Below, in pieces: positions 51,430 through 60,764 of a stretch of 64,000 nucleotides of DNA; the stretch's first letter is position 1, and each line of letters begins with the position of its first letter. Where the stretch lies: the NCBI GenBank assembly GCA_026168455.1, contig CM047426.1:56115761-56179760 (forward strand), read 5' to 3'. The translations under genes and the position numbers were made by a program. The notes below the pieces were generated by a model. The model worked only from the letters and a program-made list of their open reading frames with translations. It did not search any database and was not told where the DNA came from. Source of the DNA: Theocolax elegans (Eukaryota > Arthropoda > Insecta > Hymenoptera > Cerocephalidae).

Positions 51430-52080
51430 GGTTGAAGCCAAACGAATACCACGAGTACTCGTATAGCAAAATGCAAGAAATTTAGTCAGTAAAGGTAAAA
51501 AAGATTGAAGCAAAACGAATACGACGAGTACTTGCATAGCGAAATGCAAGGAATGTATTCAGTATCGGTAAAAAAGATTGAAGCAAAACGAATACGACGA
51601 GTACTTGCATAGCGAAATGCAAGGAATGTATTCAGTATCGGTAAAAAGGATTGAAGCAAAATGAATACGACGAGTACTACATAGCGAAATGTAAGGAATG
51701 TATTCAGTATAGGTAAAAAAGGTTGAAGCAAAATGAATACGACGAGTACTTACATAGCGAAATGTAAGGAATGTATTTAGTAAAGGTAATAGGTTGAAGC
51801 AAAATGAATACGACGAGTACTTGCATAGCGAAATGCAAGGAATGTATTCAGTATCTATAAAAAAGATTGAAGCAAAATGAATACGACGAGTACTTACATA
51901 GCGAAATGTAAGGAATGTATTCAGTATAGGTAAAAAAGGTTGAAGCAAAATGAATACGACGAGTACTTACATAGCGAAATGTAAGGAATGTATTTAGTAA
52001 AGGTAATAGGTTGAAGCAAAATGAATACGACGAGTACTTGCATAGCGAAATGCAAGGAATGTATTTAGTAAAGGTAAAAG
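51430..52080. repeat. 73-bp tandem array with internal covarying hairpin (about 9 units)
   Basis: The unit starts GAATACGACGAGTACTTGCA and contains a 6-bp stem around AGCGAA. The stem is TTGCAT/ATGCAA in four units and TTACAT/ATGTAA in three; one further unit has TACAT/ATGTA. Just outside, near 52,112, CTGCAT/ATGCAG appears around AGAGAA. The first unit is diverged. A three-unit block repeats at an offset of about 219 bp. Open frames across the array on the minus strand (51,486-52,117) repeat with the unit and are not credible genes. Confidence 0.85.
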
Positions 52081-52718
52081 GCTCTACTTGCGTTTTAGAT
52101 GGTATAGTCCGCTGCATAGAGAAATGCAGAAATAAGTGTATTTACAGTATTATTCACTGCAGTAAATAAATGAAGTGAACGGTACAAATCACTACATTGC
52201 ATAAAAAAGTAATATTTTAAATGTAACGCAATCTGTTGTATGCCTTTTCTGATTAATACCTACTGACTACAAATTGTTTCATAATTTAATATTTAAAATA
52301 TATATATTTAATTCTAATGATTTAAGCAATCCGCTTAAAATTTATCAGATTTTTAATTTAATATTATAAATATCATTTTTATTTTGAAAGATGCAAAGAT
52401 TTGATTGATTGCAGATTCCTATGAATTGGGTCTGACATCCCGTCAAATATATAAAATATACTAGTATTATCATCTATTTTGAGGTTATATTACATTACCG
52501 ATACAATTATCAATAATTGTTGAGTTTGCAACCCCAATGGTTTTTGTAAAATAATGCAATGCACAAAAAGATATTGGTAAATGAATATGATAGCTGGAAT
52601 GTACGATTAGCGCCATCTACTGTAAGCTTATAGCGTAATATAATGTTACAACGGATGATGGCGCTACTAGTACATTACAGCTTACTACATTACCTACGCT
52701 TCGTCGATAGTTTTTCGC
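52081..52718. other. right terminal region of the insertion
   Basis: AT-rich. Contains TTAGCGCCATCT (about 52,607) and GATGGCGCTA (about 52,656), inverted and direct partners of AAGATGGCGCTAA near the left end (21,891). No gene. Confidence 0.45.
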
Positions 52719-52730
52719 TATGGCACCCCC

Positions 52731-52734
52731 TTAA
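52731..52734. other. TTAA target-site copy, right
   Basis: TTAA directly after TATGGCACCCCC. Confidence 0.75.
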
Positions 52735-52839
52735 ATAAACGTACAATCAATTATATTTCAAACACATATTTATTATCAAATTTTAAATTCTAATAACAAT
52801 AATATGACATTTCCAAGGTAAGAGTTTTTATTTTTAATA

Positions 52840-53680
52840 TTAACAAGGTGTATCGGTTGGCCAGAGTGGATGATGAATGCCGCTTGCATCGAATATCGCT
52901 AAATCTAACGCTACGAGTAACCAACCTAAATGTATCTCGGTATTACCGTTATCTTGACACGTTAAGCAAGTATACGCAGAGTCGTAAAATAGTCCTTTAT
53001 GCTGGAAAATTGCGGTTAACTTTCGATCAGTCATTACGTCCTTCATAATTTTACAAGCTTTGACGGTCCATCGATGCGGTTTATCAGTTTTTGGTAATAT
53101 GTTTGAAAGTCCGCATAGTATGACTCTAGAGGGTAGCAGCATGAAACGATCGTCCAAGTCATAGATCCTATTTTCTATTTCATCTTGGGTAAGTTCGATA
53201 CTATCTCCAGTGTCTACCGATCTACAGCGTTCGATGACGTCATCCGTGATATATCGTCCCCACCGTTCACCGTTTACCTTTATAGCTATAAACTGACTTG
53301 GCTGAAAACATAATATTAATAAATTATTAAATTATTAATTTATTAAATTAATTTTCATTATCATTGTTTAAATTTCTTTGTATACTTACATAAAGGTCTG
53401 CATGATTTAATTTACTAGTCACGGGTACAATGACTACTCTCTCTTGATTATTTTCAAACAAAATTTTTTCGGTGTGAATGTATTTCGGTACTACTTCGTA
53501 ATACTCGTTGATTTCCTTCTGTTGAGCACTGTATGCTTCGTCTTCGTCAATTATTTGTACGTAGATAGACGAAGGGGTATAAAACGTTGACACTCTTACA
53601 CTTTGTTTCGAATTAATTATTCTTCTCATGCCGCGATGTTTTAAATCTCTCAAAACGTGTATCCTACAGTTACTCGACAT
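52840..53680 (-). CDS. Polinton-borne Tudor-domain protein (250 aa, spliced)
   Basis: Exon 1 is 53,680-53,390 (97 codons, ends at a GTAAGT donor); exon 2 is 53,301-52,840 after a GTTTTCAG acceptor. The 88-bp intron keeps phase 0 and the frame is open throughout. Residues about 30-70 (TPSSIYVQIIDEDEAY, then EINEYY) match the first strands and helix of an extended Tudor domain. Residues 98-165 match the Tudor core: FIAIKVNGERWGRYI, then VDTGDSIEL in the place of the usual IDYGN, then LPSRVILCGLSNI-P. After this a helix (WTVKACKIMKDVM) and strands close the SN-like half. Tudor domains bind methyl-arginine tails, typically of Piwi proteins in insects. The gene is convergent with PolB and divergent from the capsid block, and lies inside the Polinton. 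A captured host gene is the likely source. No stop or frameshift, in contrast to its neighbours. Confidence 0.72.
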
Positions 53681-55020
53681 TTTGCCGAAATTCTATTTTA
53701 GCTGTAGTTTTAAAAAATGACTGACTCTCCTTTCACAAAGTTTCGATATTTAAGTCGACGACGAGTAGAGGTGGAAAAATTAGCAGAGGGAGTAAAATAA
53801 AATAGAAAAAAATTTTGGCCAATGGTGAGGTTGCAGCGTTACTTAGGTACCACCTCCGAGGACAATCCAGGGTAAGTTGTAAGGGTGGATATCGTGGGAA
53901 GGTGTGTATACGTAAAAGTTATTTATTCTCACAATATCGAAAAAGAAAAGTTTGAATAGATTTTTATTCCATTTACGTTTTTGTGTAGTTGATAAAGTAA
54001 GAAACGGATGAAACGTCATAAATTTAAAAATATACAATAAAAAGTCATAAAGACTATTTATTTCTTACTATCAAGAAAGTTCACGCGTCTACGTTTGTCG
54101 GCAAATGAACTATACGCGTAATAAATAAAAACGTCTTTTGTAAATTTTTAAAATTTTAAGAATTATATAAATTTTTATAGAGTCGTGGAATAATTTTGAG
54201 AGAATAAAGAAAATTCTATAAATAATTCATTTAACGATAATCTTTGAACAGATGTCATTCTCTAAAAGTGTGGGAATCTAATATTTGAATATTGTTATTT
54301 AAAACAAGTTTAACAATCGTATGCTCAAACTTTTACCCAATTTCGTAAATTAAATTTTATACGTTACGTGTACTCAAAAGATTTGTTTCATGTATTCTTC
54401 TGGGACACCTTGACTTCGCGGAATTCTATTTTTAAATATTTGAAAAACTAATACATTGACATACTAATAAATTGACAAACAGATATAAATTTAGAAAATG
54501 TACAATAAAAAAATAGTCAAAATTTTTTATTACATTTCTTTCTGTAGAAAAGGAAAAAGGGCCACGCATCTCCCTTGTAGATGAGTCAACTATACCTCGT
54601 AATAAAAACTACGTCTTCCTTTGTTAATTCGTTAAATCGCAGTTATCCTGTCGTGGGAGAATTTCGGATTCAAAAAAGGAAAAATCGATAAATTATACGC
54701 TTAATGGTTGTGATTTTAAATAGATGGCGTTACATAATAATAGTTTTAGCGAAATAATACTTCGTCCGCTCGCCCGCGCTCATAAATCAGCTTTTCTAAG
54801 TGAACGCGTTCAAAAAAGGTTTTTCCGCGTGCGCGTACAAGGTTTTCCCGCGTACGTCGCTGGGTCAGCTGGTCTGCGCAACGCTGTAAAATTAACATTG
54901 CGCAGCGTCCGCTAAATATGCTTTTTATTCGTTTTATAGCTAATTAAATAAAACGACGCTAAAACTCTAGCAGCGCGTTTGCCGCCGCCGCCGCCGAACG
55001 CGGAACGACCTTATCACAAA
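53681..55020. promoter_or_regulatory. divergent intergenic region between Tudor gene and ATPase
   Basis: 1.3 kb without a convincing gene. It holds a diverged duplication of about 470 bp (53,900-54,200 and 54,370-54,680), each copy with a block like CAATAAAAA..GTC and GTAATAAA-TAAAAACGTCTT. The stretch 54,750-55,000 is GC-richer, with a GCC run at 54,977. Genes leave in both directions, so promoters are likely here by inference. Confidence 0.4.
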
Positions 55021-55476
55021 ATGGATACGCGTTGGCGTCATCCGTGGACTTGTACGATTTCCGGTCCTACGAGTTGTGGTAAATCGGTGTGGGTTCAAAA
55101 ATTCATAAAGTTTCGTACTCAAATGACCGACGTTGTTTTCGATAGGATTATTTTTTATTACGGAGAGTGGCAAGATGGCTACAAAAGTCAAGAGTTTTCG
55201 TGTGTTGAATTTCGCGAGGGTCTGCCGAGACCCGAAGATTATTCAAACGATCCTCATTTGAAAAAATTAATTATAATCGACGACTTGGTGCATGAATCGT
55301 CAAACAGTGTTATAGTCGATTTATTTACCAAAGGATGTCTTCATAAAAATATAAGTGTTATTTATATAACTCAAAATATTTTTCATCAAGGATAGGGTCA
55401 ACGCGACGTCAGCCTAAACTCAAATTACATAGTGTTGTTTAAAAATCCTCGGGACCAAGCTCAAAACCGCCGATAA
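55021..55476 (+). pseudogene. Polinton packaging ATPase (FtsK/HerA, A32-like), truncated
   Basis: DNA-packaging motor of the virion. The best start is ATG 55,021 (MDTRWRHPWTCTISG), since family members begin just before the P-loop. Walker A GPTSCGKS lies about residues 15-22; Walker B LIIIDDL near residue 82; the sensor stretch YITQNIFHQG precedes an in-frame TAG at 55,393-55,395. Recognisable coding continues (GQRDVSLNSNYIVLFKNPRD) to TAA near 55,474. The usual C-terminal third of the family (total about 220-260 aa) is missing, and the next gene begins in another frame at once, so a deletion has joined the two. Confidence 0.85.
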
Positions 55477-55708
55477 AAAATTAATTAAATATATTTGTGA
55501 GTGCGGTTTAAATACTTTACAAGGTGTAGTACCTTTGAAAGATTGTCAATTTAAAAAATTAAAACGTCACAAAAATATTCTCAGAAAATTATGCATCAAG
55601 TCTAACGGCTGCTGGAAAAAAAAGAAGCGTATAATCGTGCAAAAGGGTGGTAGTTTTTTACCGTTTCTACTACAGCCTATAATATCGACGCTCTTTTCCA
55701 CGCTTTAA
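55457..55708 (+). pseudogene. small basic/hydrophobic Polinton protein, start lost
   Basis: Open frame without an ATG. It contains VPLKDCQFKKLKRHKNILRK, a Lys-rich stretch, then IIVQKGGSFLPFLLQPI and TAA at 55,706-55,708. Proteins of this shape (a basic helix followed by a Gly-Gly-hydrophobic tail) commonly sit next to the ATPase in arthropod Polintons. Function unknown; a minor virion component is a guess. Its N-terminus was removed by the same deletion that truncated the ATPase. Confidence 0.55.
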
Positions 55709-55716
55709 CAGTAATA

Positions 55717-56503
55717 ATGGAAAGAACAAAGAAAATGATTCTTGTTCCCGCAGAACAGATGGAAAGAATTCAAAAGCAATCAGTTTCATCAAACTCTACG
55801 GACGGTAAACCCAACGAAAATGTTTCAAACTTGCAAACAGCGCAAACTGTAGGCAATAATCTCTCCAGACTTGACGATGAAATGAAAAGAGTTTTAGATT
55901 CTACAAACATTTTAGATGACAGAGATCGTTTAAAACAGTATACATTTACTACAACGTTACTTATTTTTTAAATCTGAAAAAAAATATCCAAACCTATTGA
56001 CAAACGATTCGTTTGAAGAGATTGGAAACGAAATTACTTACGATAAAATAATAAACAGTGTTCAATCCGTTTACAAAAGAGAATCAGAACTTTTGTTGAA
56101 CCACTTGAATAATTTTAAGATTAGAATTTTTTGGAACAGAAAGGGACTGGTGACCATTGGTGGTAAGACAATCAAAAATTCAAATATCATTGATATAATC
56201 AATTTTGCTGCACGACACAGAAAAGCGACCAATCCAGAGGGAAAAAGAGAATTTACCAAGTTTTTAAAGGATGTTTTGACACCTCAAGAGTATATCGGTA
56301 ATAGAAGAACATTTGACGATGTGACTGAAAAGTTAAGTTTTTCAGACACTCCGAAATCAAAAGATGTACATCAATCGGACAGTGACGAATATAACTCGAC
56401 GTTTAATAATAGTTTCGACAGTATTAAAAACAGTAGCATTGTCCAAAATCCGCCTTCGAAAAAAAAGGAAATTAAAAAAAAATGGCTCAGTCTAAATATG
56501 TAA
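55717..56503 (+). pseudogene. conserved Polinton protein of unknown function, frameshifted
   Basis: ATG at 55,717 (MERTKKMILVPAEQMERI). First half to about 55,945 with LSRLDDEMKRVL and DDRDRLKQY; then a frameshift and a second half to 56,503 with IGGKTIKNSNIIDII and FLKDVLTPQEYIGNRR, ending in a Ser/Lys-rich tail. In related elements a single protein with this start (MILVP) and a middle RLD-EM motif precedes the integrase. No known catalytic motif. Its end overlaps the integrase start by 22 bases. Confidence 0.6.
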
Positions 56504-57579
56504 ATAAAAGGTTAGAGTCTCAGTATTTTGATCCTTCGCACGAAGCAGGGTTTTAGGGTGCAAGAAGATTAATCAGATTGAATAAAGATATACCGCGGGA
56601 ACAGATCTATAAATGGTTGGAAAAATACGACGCTAAAACTTTACATCGTCCTTTTAAGTTTAAGAGATTGTGTTACAACATGTCGTATTTAGATCAAGTT
56701 TGGGAGGTCGATTTACAGGACTTGCGCTCAATCAAAAAGTACAACGACGGAGTGTCTCACTTTTTGGTGGCGATCGACGTTTTAAGTAAATTTGTATGGG
56801 TGGAACCTTTGAAAGACAAATCGAGTGACCAAGTAACCGAGGCATTCGAAAAATTTTTAAAACGAAGCGGAGAATGTTTTCCGTACATGGTTCAAAGCGA
56901 TCGAGGAAAGCAGTTTCTCGGTAAATTTATGCAAAATTTTTTAAAACGTAACGACATTCGATTTTGAGTTGTGCGTAATCCGGACTTGAAGGCTGCGATG
57001 GTTGAACGAGTAAATAGAACACTGAAAGAACGTATGTGGCGTTATTTCATACATAAAAATACTCGTAGGTACATTGACGTATTACAACACATCGTCAAGG
57101 CTTACAATAACACAAGACATTCTAGCATTAAAATGACACCGGCTTCGGTAACTATTCACAACGAAGAGATTGCTCGAAAAAATTTAGAACGTCTGTGCAG
57201 AAACAAATTACCAAAACGGAAAAAGAATACATACAAAGTCGGTAGTTACGTTCGAAACAGTAGAGATAAGAACGCTTTTGAAAAAGGTTACGTCAGAGGA
57301 TGGCAAGAGGAAATTTTTATAATTAAAAGTGCTGCGAAAAAACAAAACATTTACGTTTATACTTTGACCGATTTGGACGGTGAAAGCATTGAAGGATTCT
57401 TTTATCCCGAAGAACTCACGGCCGTTGATAGTTGTCGCGTAGAAAATCGTGAACACAAAATAGATAAAATTTTACGTAGTAAAGGCAAAGGGAAACGTAA
57501 ACAGTATTTCGTCAGTTGGGTTGGATATCCTGAAAAATTTAATTCGTGGGTCTCTGCCAACGATTTAAAAGCATTGTAA
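56482..57579 (+). pseudogene. Polinton integrase (retroviral type, DDE) with C-terminal chromodomain
   Basis: Start ATG 56,482 (MAQSKYVNKRLESQYFDPS), 365 codons. Catalytic triad: D77 in WEVDLQD, D140 in QSDRGKQF and E175 in AAMVERVNRT, with 34 residues between the last two, near the D,D-35-E pattern. An SH3-like basic region follows, then a chromodomain (IDKILRSKGKGKRKQYFVSW, with WVGYP) at about residues 324-365. Interrupted by TAG at 56,554-56,556 (near residue 25) and TGA at 56,965-56,967 (residue 162, between the last two catalytic residues), so inactive as encoded. The penton gene starts two bases after its stop. Confidence 0.9.
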
Positions 57580-57580
57580 A

Positions 57581-58266
57581 ATGGAATCCGACGATTTTAC
57601 CATTGTCTTACCGAGCAACAGTAGTATGAAATATTTTCCAGACAATACAACGACGTGCTTTTCAACTAAATTACCAAAGCAGATAGCTTTACAAGGACGA
57701 TGGATGGTTGGACTAGCCGAGATACACGTACCCCGCACTACCCTACACTTGACCAGAGAGGAATCAAAATTATCGGCAACGGAAAACTATTATTTTCAAC
57801 ACAGTATATACGACGATATTAATCAGCTTGTCGATTGTATAAACGACAGTTTGTTCAAATATCTCGGCAATACTGAAATTGAAAAATTAGTCTATAACGG
57901 AAACGGAGGTTTCGTACAAATGATAAAATTCAAAGAAAATGAAAATTGTACTAAACCGTTTGCTACATTTTAGAGAGCCTTACATCGAGAGCCATACCCG
58001 ATCAACTTTTTGTTTATTCAAATTTGTATGAACCTTGTATAGTAGGAGATTCTCACGCACCGCTGCTTCGCATAATGAATATTCAATCGAAACACTTCAA
58101 TTATGGAAACACTGTAGTTAAACGTTTTGCACCCGTCAGTTATACACCCATAGTTTACAATTGTTTTCAAGTTATCGACATTGATATAAGAGATCAATAT
58201 GGTCATCCAATACCATTCGAGTTTGGTACGTTGACCGTAGCGTTACATTTTAAAAGGATTGATTAA
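57581..58266 (+). pseudogene. penton (minor capsid) protein, frameshifted
   Basis: Starts MESDDFTIVLPSNSSMKYFP, the characteristic opening of the Polinton/adintovirus penton (single jelly roll), with LPKQIALQGRWMVGLAEI next. The first frame ends at TAG 57,971-57,973. The remainder continues in another frame (IPDQLFVYSNLYEPC, FQVIDIDIRDQYGHPIPFEF) to TAA at 58,264-58,266. One frameshift near 57,960. About 228 codons in total, normal for the family. It forms the capsid vertices. Confidence 0.8.
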
Positions 58267-58282
58267 GTGTCGTTCGTTTGGT

Positions 58283-58860
58283 ATGGCTTATTACTCCCTT
58301 TATTACGATAGTCAAATTGGAAGCGGACGGGGCGTACCTCACGTTTATGCAGGTTCAACATCGCAACGAAGACACGGTGTGGGTAGTTGGCTCGCAGGTT
58401 TATTTAGAAGAGCGGTGCCTTTGATTGCTAAAGGTGCTCGCGCCCTTGGTAAAGAAGCAGTCCGAGCAGGCGTCAACATATAAGATGACGTGTCGGATGG
58501 AAATCTGTCGTTCAAAGAATCGTTTAATAATCGTATGAACGAATCTGGTAAAAATTTGAAACGTAAAGCCGTAGACAAAATTAATAAAAGGATGGAGGGG
58601 TCTGGATATAAACCATTCGACAAAAGGAGAGCTCTACAGTTTCCGTGGAACGGTGAAAGTGTACGTGTCAAACAGCTTAAACCTCGTAAAAAGTACAGAC
58701 CTCGTTAAAGTATAAAGAAAAGAAAAGGTACAAAAAAACCAAGTCTTTAAAACGATTACAGCCAAAAGTCAAGCGTAAGAAACAGAGTAAAAAGAAGAAA
58801 TCGAGGAAAATATCGAAAACGAAAAAGAAGACAAAGAATAATTTTGACGTTTTCAATTAA
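58283..58860 (+). pseudogene. adenovirus pVI/pX-like basic virion protein, broken
   Basis: ATG 58,283 (MAYYSLYYDSQIGSGRGVPH). The Gly-rich start is followed by an amphipathic segment WLAGLFRRAVPLIAKGARAL, like the membrane-active or core peptides of adenovirus pVI/pX and of adintoviruses. TAA at 58,481-58,483, then the same frame continues (FNNRMNESGKNLKRKAVDKI) to TAA 58,706. A Lys-rich tail in another frame runs to FDVFN and TAA at 58,858-58,860. The basic tail would suit DNA binding in the virion. The MCP gene begins three bases later. Confidence 0.65.
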
Positions 58861-58862
58861 AA

Positions 58863-60175
58863 ATGGCGTTTTTACATTCTCACAGCTCAGAGTGTCTCAA
58901 AAGTGAGTTGGATATATTTTCACTCCCTCAAGCGCAAACCAGTATCGAATCGAGTTGCTGGACTACTTATAATCCAATTTCGTCGTTAAACGACGATTCG
59001 CCCATCGAATTTTGCGTTCAAAGTCAAGGAGAAGATTACCTGGATCTTCCGCATGCACTTCTCAAAGTTTATGTAAAAATCAAGCCTTATTCGAAAGACG
59101 ATGACAAACACGTAAGACCTGTAAATAATTTCTTACACTCGTTATTTAATCAAATCGATATTTATTTTAACCAGAAACCAATCACTCCTCCGTATAACGC
59201 TTATCCGTACAGAGCGTACATAGAAACACTCTTGAATTACGGTCCAGCAGTTAAAGAATCGCATCTCTCGATGACTTTGTGGTATGCAGATACACCAAGA
59301 CAGATGGACAGCCTGACGAGGGTACAAACGCAGGACTTGTAAACAGACAAAATTTTACATCCGATGGCAAAACCGTCGATCTCATCGGACATTTGCATTG
59401 CGATATTTTTAATCAGGATAAATTACTCATCAATGGCGTCCAAATGAAAATACACCTTGTACGTTCAAAGGACTCATTTTGTTTAATGGATTCGTCAGCC
59501 GCAGGCTCTTACACCGTAAACATCACCGAAGCAAATTTACTCGTAAGACGCGTGAAAATAAGTCCTGGAATTCTATTGGCCCATGCGAAAACTCTCGCAA
59601 CTACAACCGCTAAATATCCCATAAGCAGAGTGGAAATCAAAACATTCACGATACATAGCGGTGTTTTGGGCGAAACACTCGACAACGTGATTTTAGGACA
59701 ACTACGAAACGAGTGATACTGGGATTTGTTGATAATAAGGCATTCAATGGAAACAAAACTTTGAATCCTTTCAATTTTCAAAATTACGGTATAAATTACT
59801 TGTCTCTCTACGTAGATGGTGTACAAGTACCTTCGAAACCTTTACAATCTACGTTTTCGAATACAAGACCAATGTATGTTGACGCATATCACACCTTGTT
59901 CTCAGGTACTGGTATACATTTTCTTAACGAAGGAAATTCTATCTGTAGAGAAAATTAGCCTAATGGTTATTGTCTATTCGCTTTCGATCTTACACCAGAT
60001 GTTTCGGCAAATAGTTTTTCTCATTGGAATTTAGTAAAATCTGGAAGTCTCAGAATCGAAGTTAAATTTCAAAAGTGCATTGAATAAAACGATTAATTGT
60101 ATCGATTATGCCGAGTTTGACAACGTTCTTGAAATCGACTCTGCTAGACAGGTCGTAACAGATTTTCATTCTTAA
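58863..60175 (+). pseudogene. MCP: major capsid protein (double jelly-roll hexon), frameshifted
   Basis: ATG 58,863 (MAFLHSHSSECLKSELDIF), the standard opening of the arthropod Polinton MCP. Blocks in order: FCVQSQGEDYLDLPHALLKV, PVNNFLHSLFNQIDI, YRAYIETLLNYGP; frameshift near 59,317; then FTSDGKTVDLIGHLHCDIF and KIHLVRSKDSFCLM; frameshift near 59,715; FNFQNYGINYLSLYVDG and VDAYHTLFSG; TAG near 59,957; FDLTPDVSANSFSHWNLVKSG; another frameshift near 60,085; ending VLEIDSARQVVTDFHS and TAA 60,173. About 435 codons, the usual length. Four or more breaks make it non-functional. Confidence 0.88.
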
Positions 60176-60358
60176 ACTCAAAGTAGAAGGAGTCCAAAAA
60201 TGGTAGGGATTTTCTTTGAATACTTATCTTTTCAATTCAGTGAGAAGAAGGAGGTCTTAAAGGTATTCTGCTGACCCAAGAAAAACATTTTATCAGTTCA
60301 GCTTGTTACCTTCAGTGGTGTAGTACAAGTGACTCAAGTTCTCCGCAACTCAAACGGC
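60176..60358. other. short spacer between MCP and the exonuclease-like gene
   Basis: No frame with recognisable coding. Confidence 0.4.
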
Positions 60359-60763
60359 ATGGAGAAGCTCGATTATATAATCGATATTGAAACGTTTCAC
60401 GATAAGGAAGGTCTCTTTCTACCGAAAGAAATTGCTGTTCTCGCCGTAGATTGCAATTTCATAGCGCACTGGCTGATCAAGGCCCCATACGACTACACAG
60501 AACTCTCCAAGGGTATCGTAGCAACAAACAGTTACTTAACCTGCTATCACCATGGCATAGAATGGTTCGACGGTAAATCCAACAGTGTCGACGTGTACAA
60601 TAGTCTACGAGAAGTTGCACGAAACGCCTTGATCTACGTTAGGGGAATACCTAAAGTTTTATTCCTACAAAAACTTCTCGCTAGACAAATAATCAATTTG
60701 GAAAAGTTCAACTGTCCGTCGTTTAGAAACCTTCCACGCGTTAACGACCACTTTTGTTTTTAA
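60359..60763 (+). CDS. Polinton protein with exonuclease-like (DnaQ fold) N-terminus (134 aa)
   Basis: ATG 60,359 (MEKLDYIIDIETFHDKEG) is preferred over an upstream GTG because it opens directly on the conserved strand. IDIET gives a D-x-E pair like motif I of DEDD 3'-5' exonucleases. Later parts are FLPKEIAVLAVDCN, LTCYHHGIEWFDG, ALIYVRGIPKVLFLQKLL and IINLEKFNCPSFRNL. Related arthropod Polinton proteins share this order, often with a changed motif I. Motifs II and III are not clear, so activity is uncertain. The frame is intact, ending HFCF. It lies between MCP and protease, in the same direction. Confidence 0.5.
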   Translation: MEKLDYIIDIETFHDKEGLFLPKEIAVLAVDCNFIAHWLIKAPYDYTELSKGIVATNSYLTCYHHGIEWFDGKSNSVDVYNSLREVARNALIYVRGIPKVLFLQKLLARQIINLEKFNCPSFRNLPRVNDHFCF

Positions 60764-60764
60764 C

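Larger units (their letters stand above)
21460..52730. mobile_element. 31.3-kb TTAA-flanked insertion carrying the satellite array
   Basis: It starts GGGGGTGCCATA and ends TATGGCACCCCC, a perfect 12-bp inverted repeat, with TTAA on both outer sides. Weaker inverted similarity continues inward (CGACTGAGTAAGGTA on the left against CGACGAAGCGTAGGTA read from the right). It lies in the roughly 1.6-kb gap expected between the polymerase end and the convergent Tudor gene of the Polinton. TTAA targeting is typical of piggyBac-type transposition, but piggyBac ends normally begin CCC, so the family is unassigned. No transposase frame is present. Content: left arm 21,460-22,530, satellite 22,530-49,060, right arm 49,060-52,730. 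Confidence 0.75.

Noticed and set aside
51486..52117. Minus-strand frames of 81-129 codons with repeating FLPILNTFL
   Set aside because: Generated by the 73-bp repeat, whose length gives frame changes every unit.
54724..54915. 63-codon frame upstream of the ATPase (MALHNNSFSEIILRPL)
   Set aside because: No recognised family and lies in a GC-rich promoter-like stretch; could be real but not supportable.
57208..57456. Minus-strand frame inside the integrase
   Set aside because: Antisense shadow of the well-supported integrase coding sequence.
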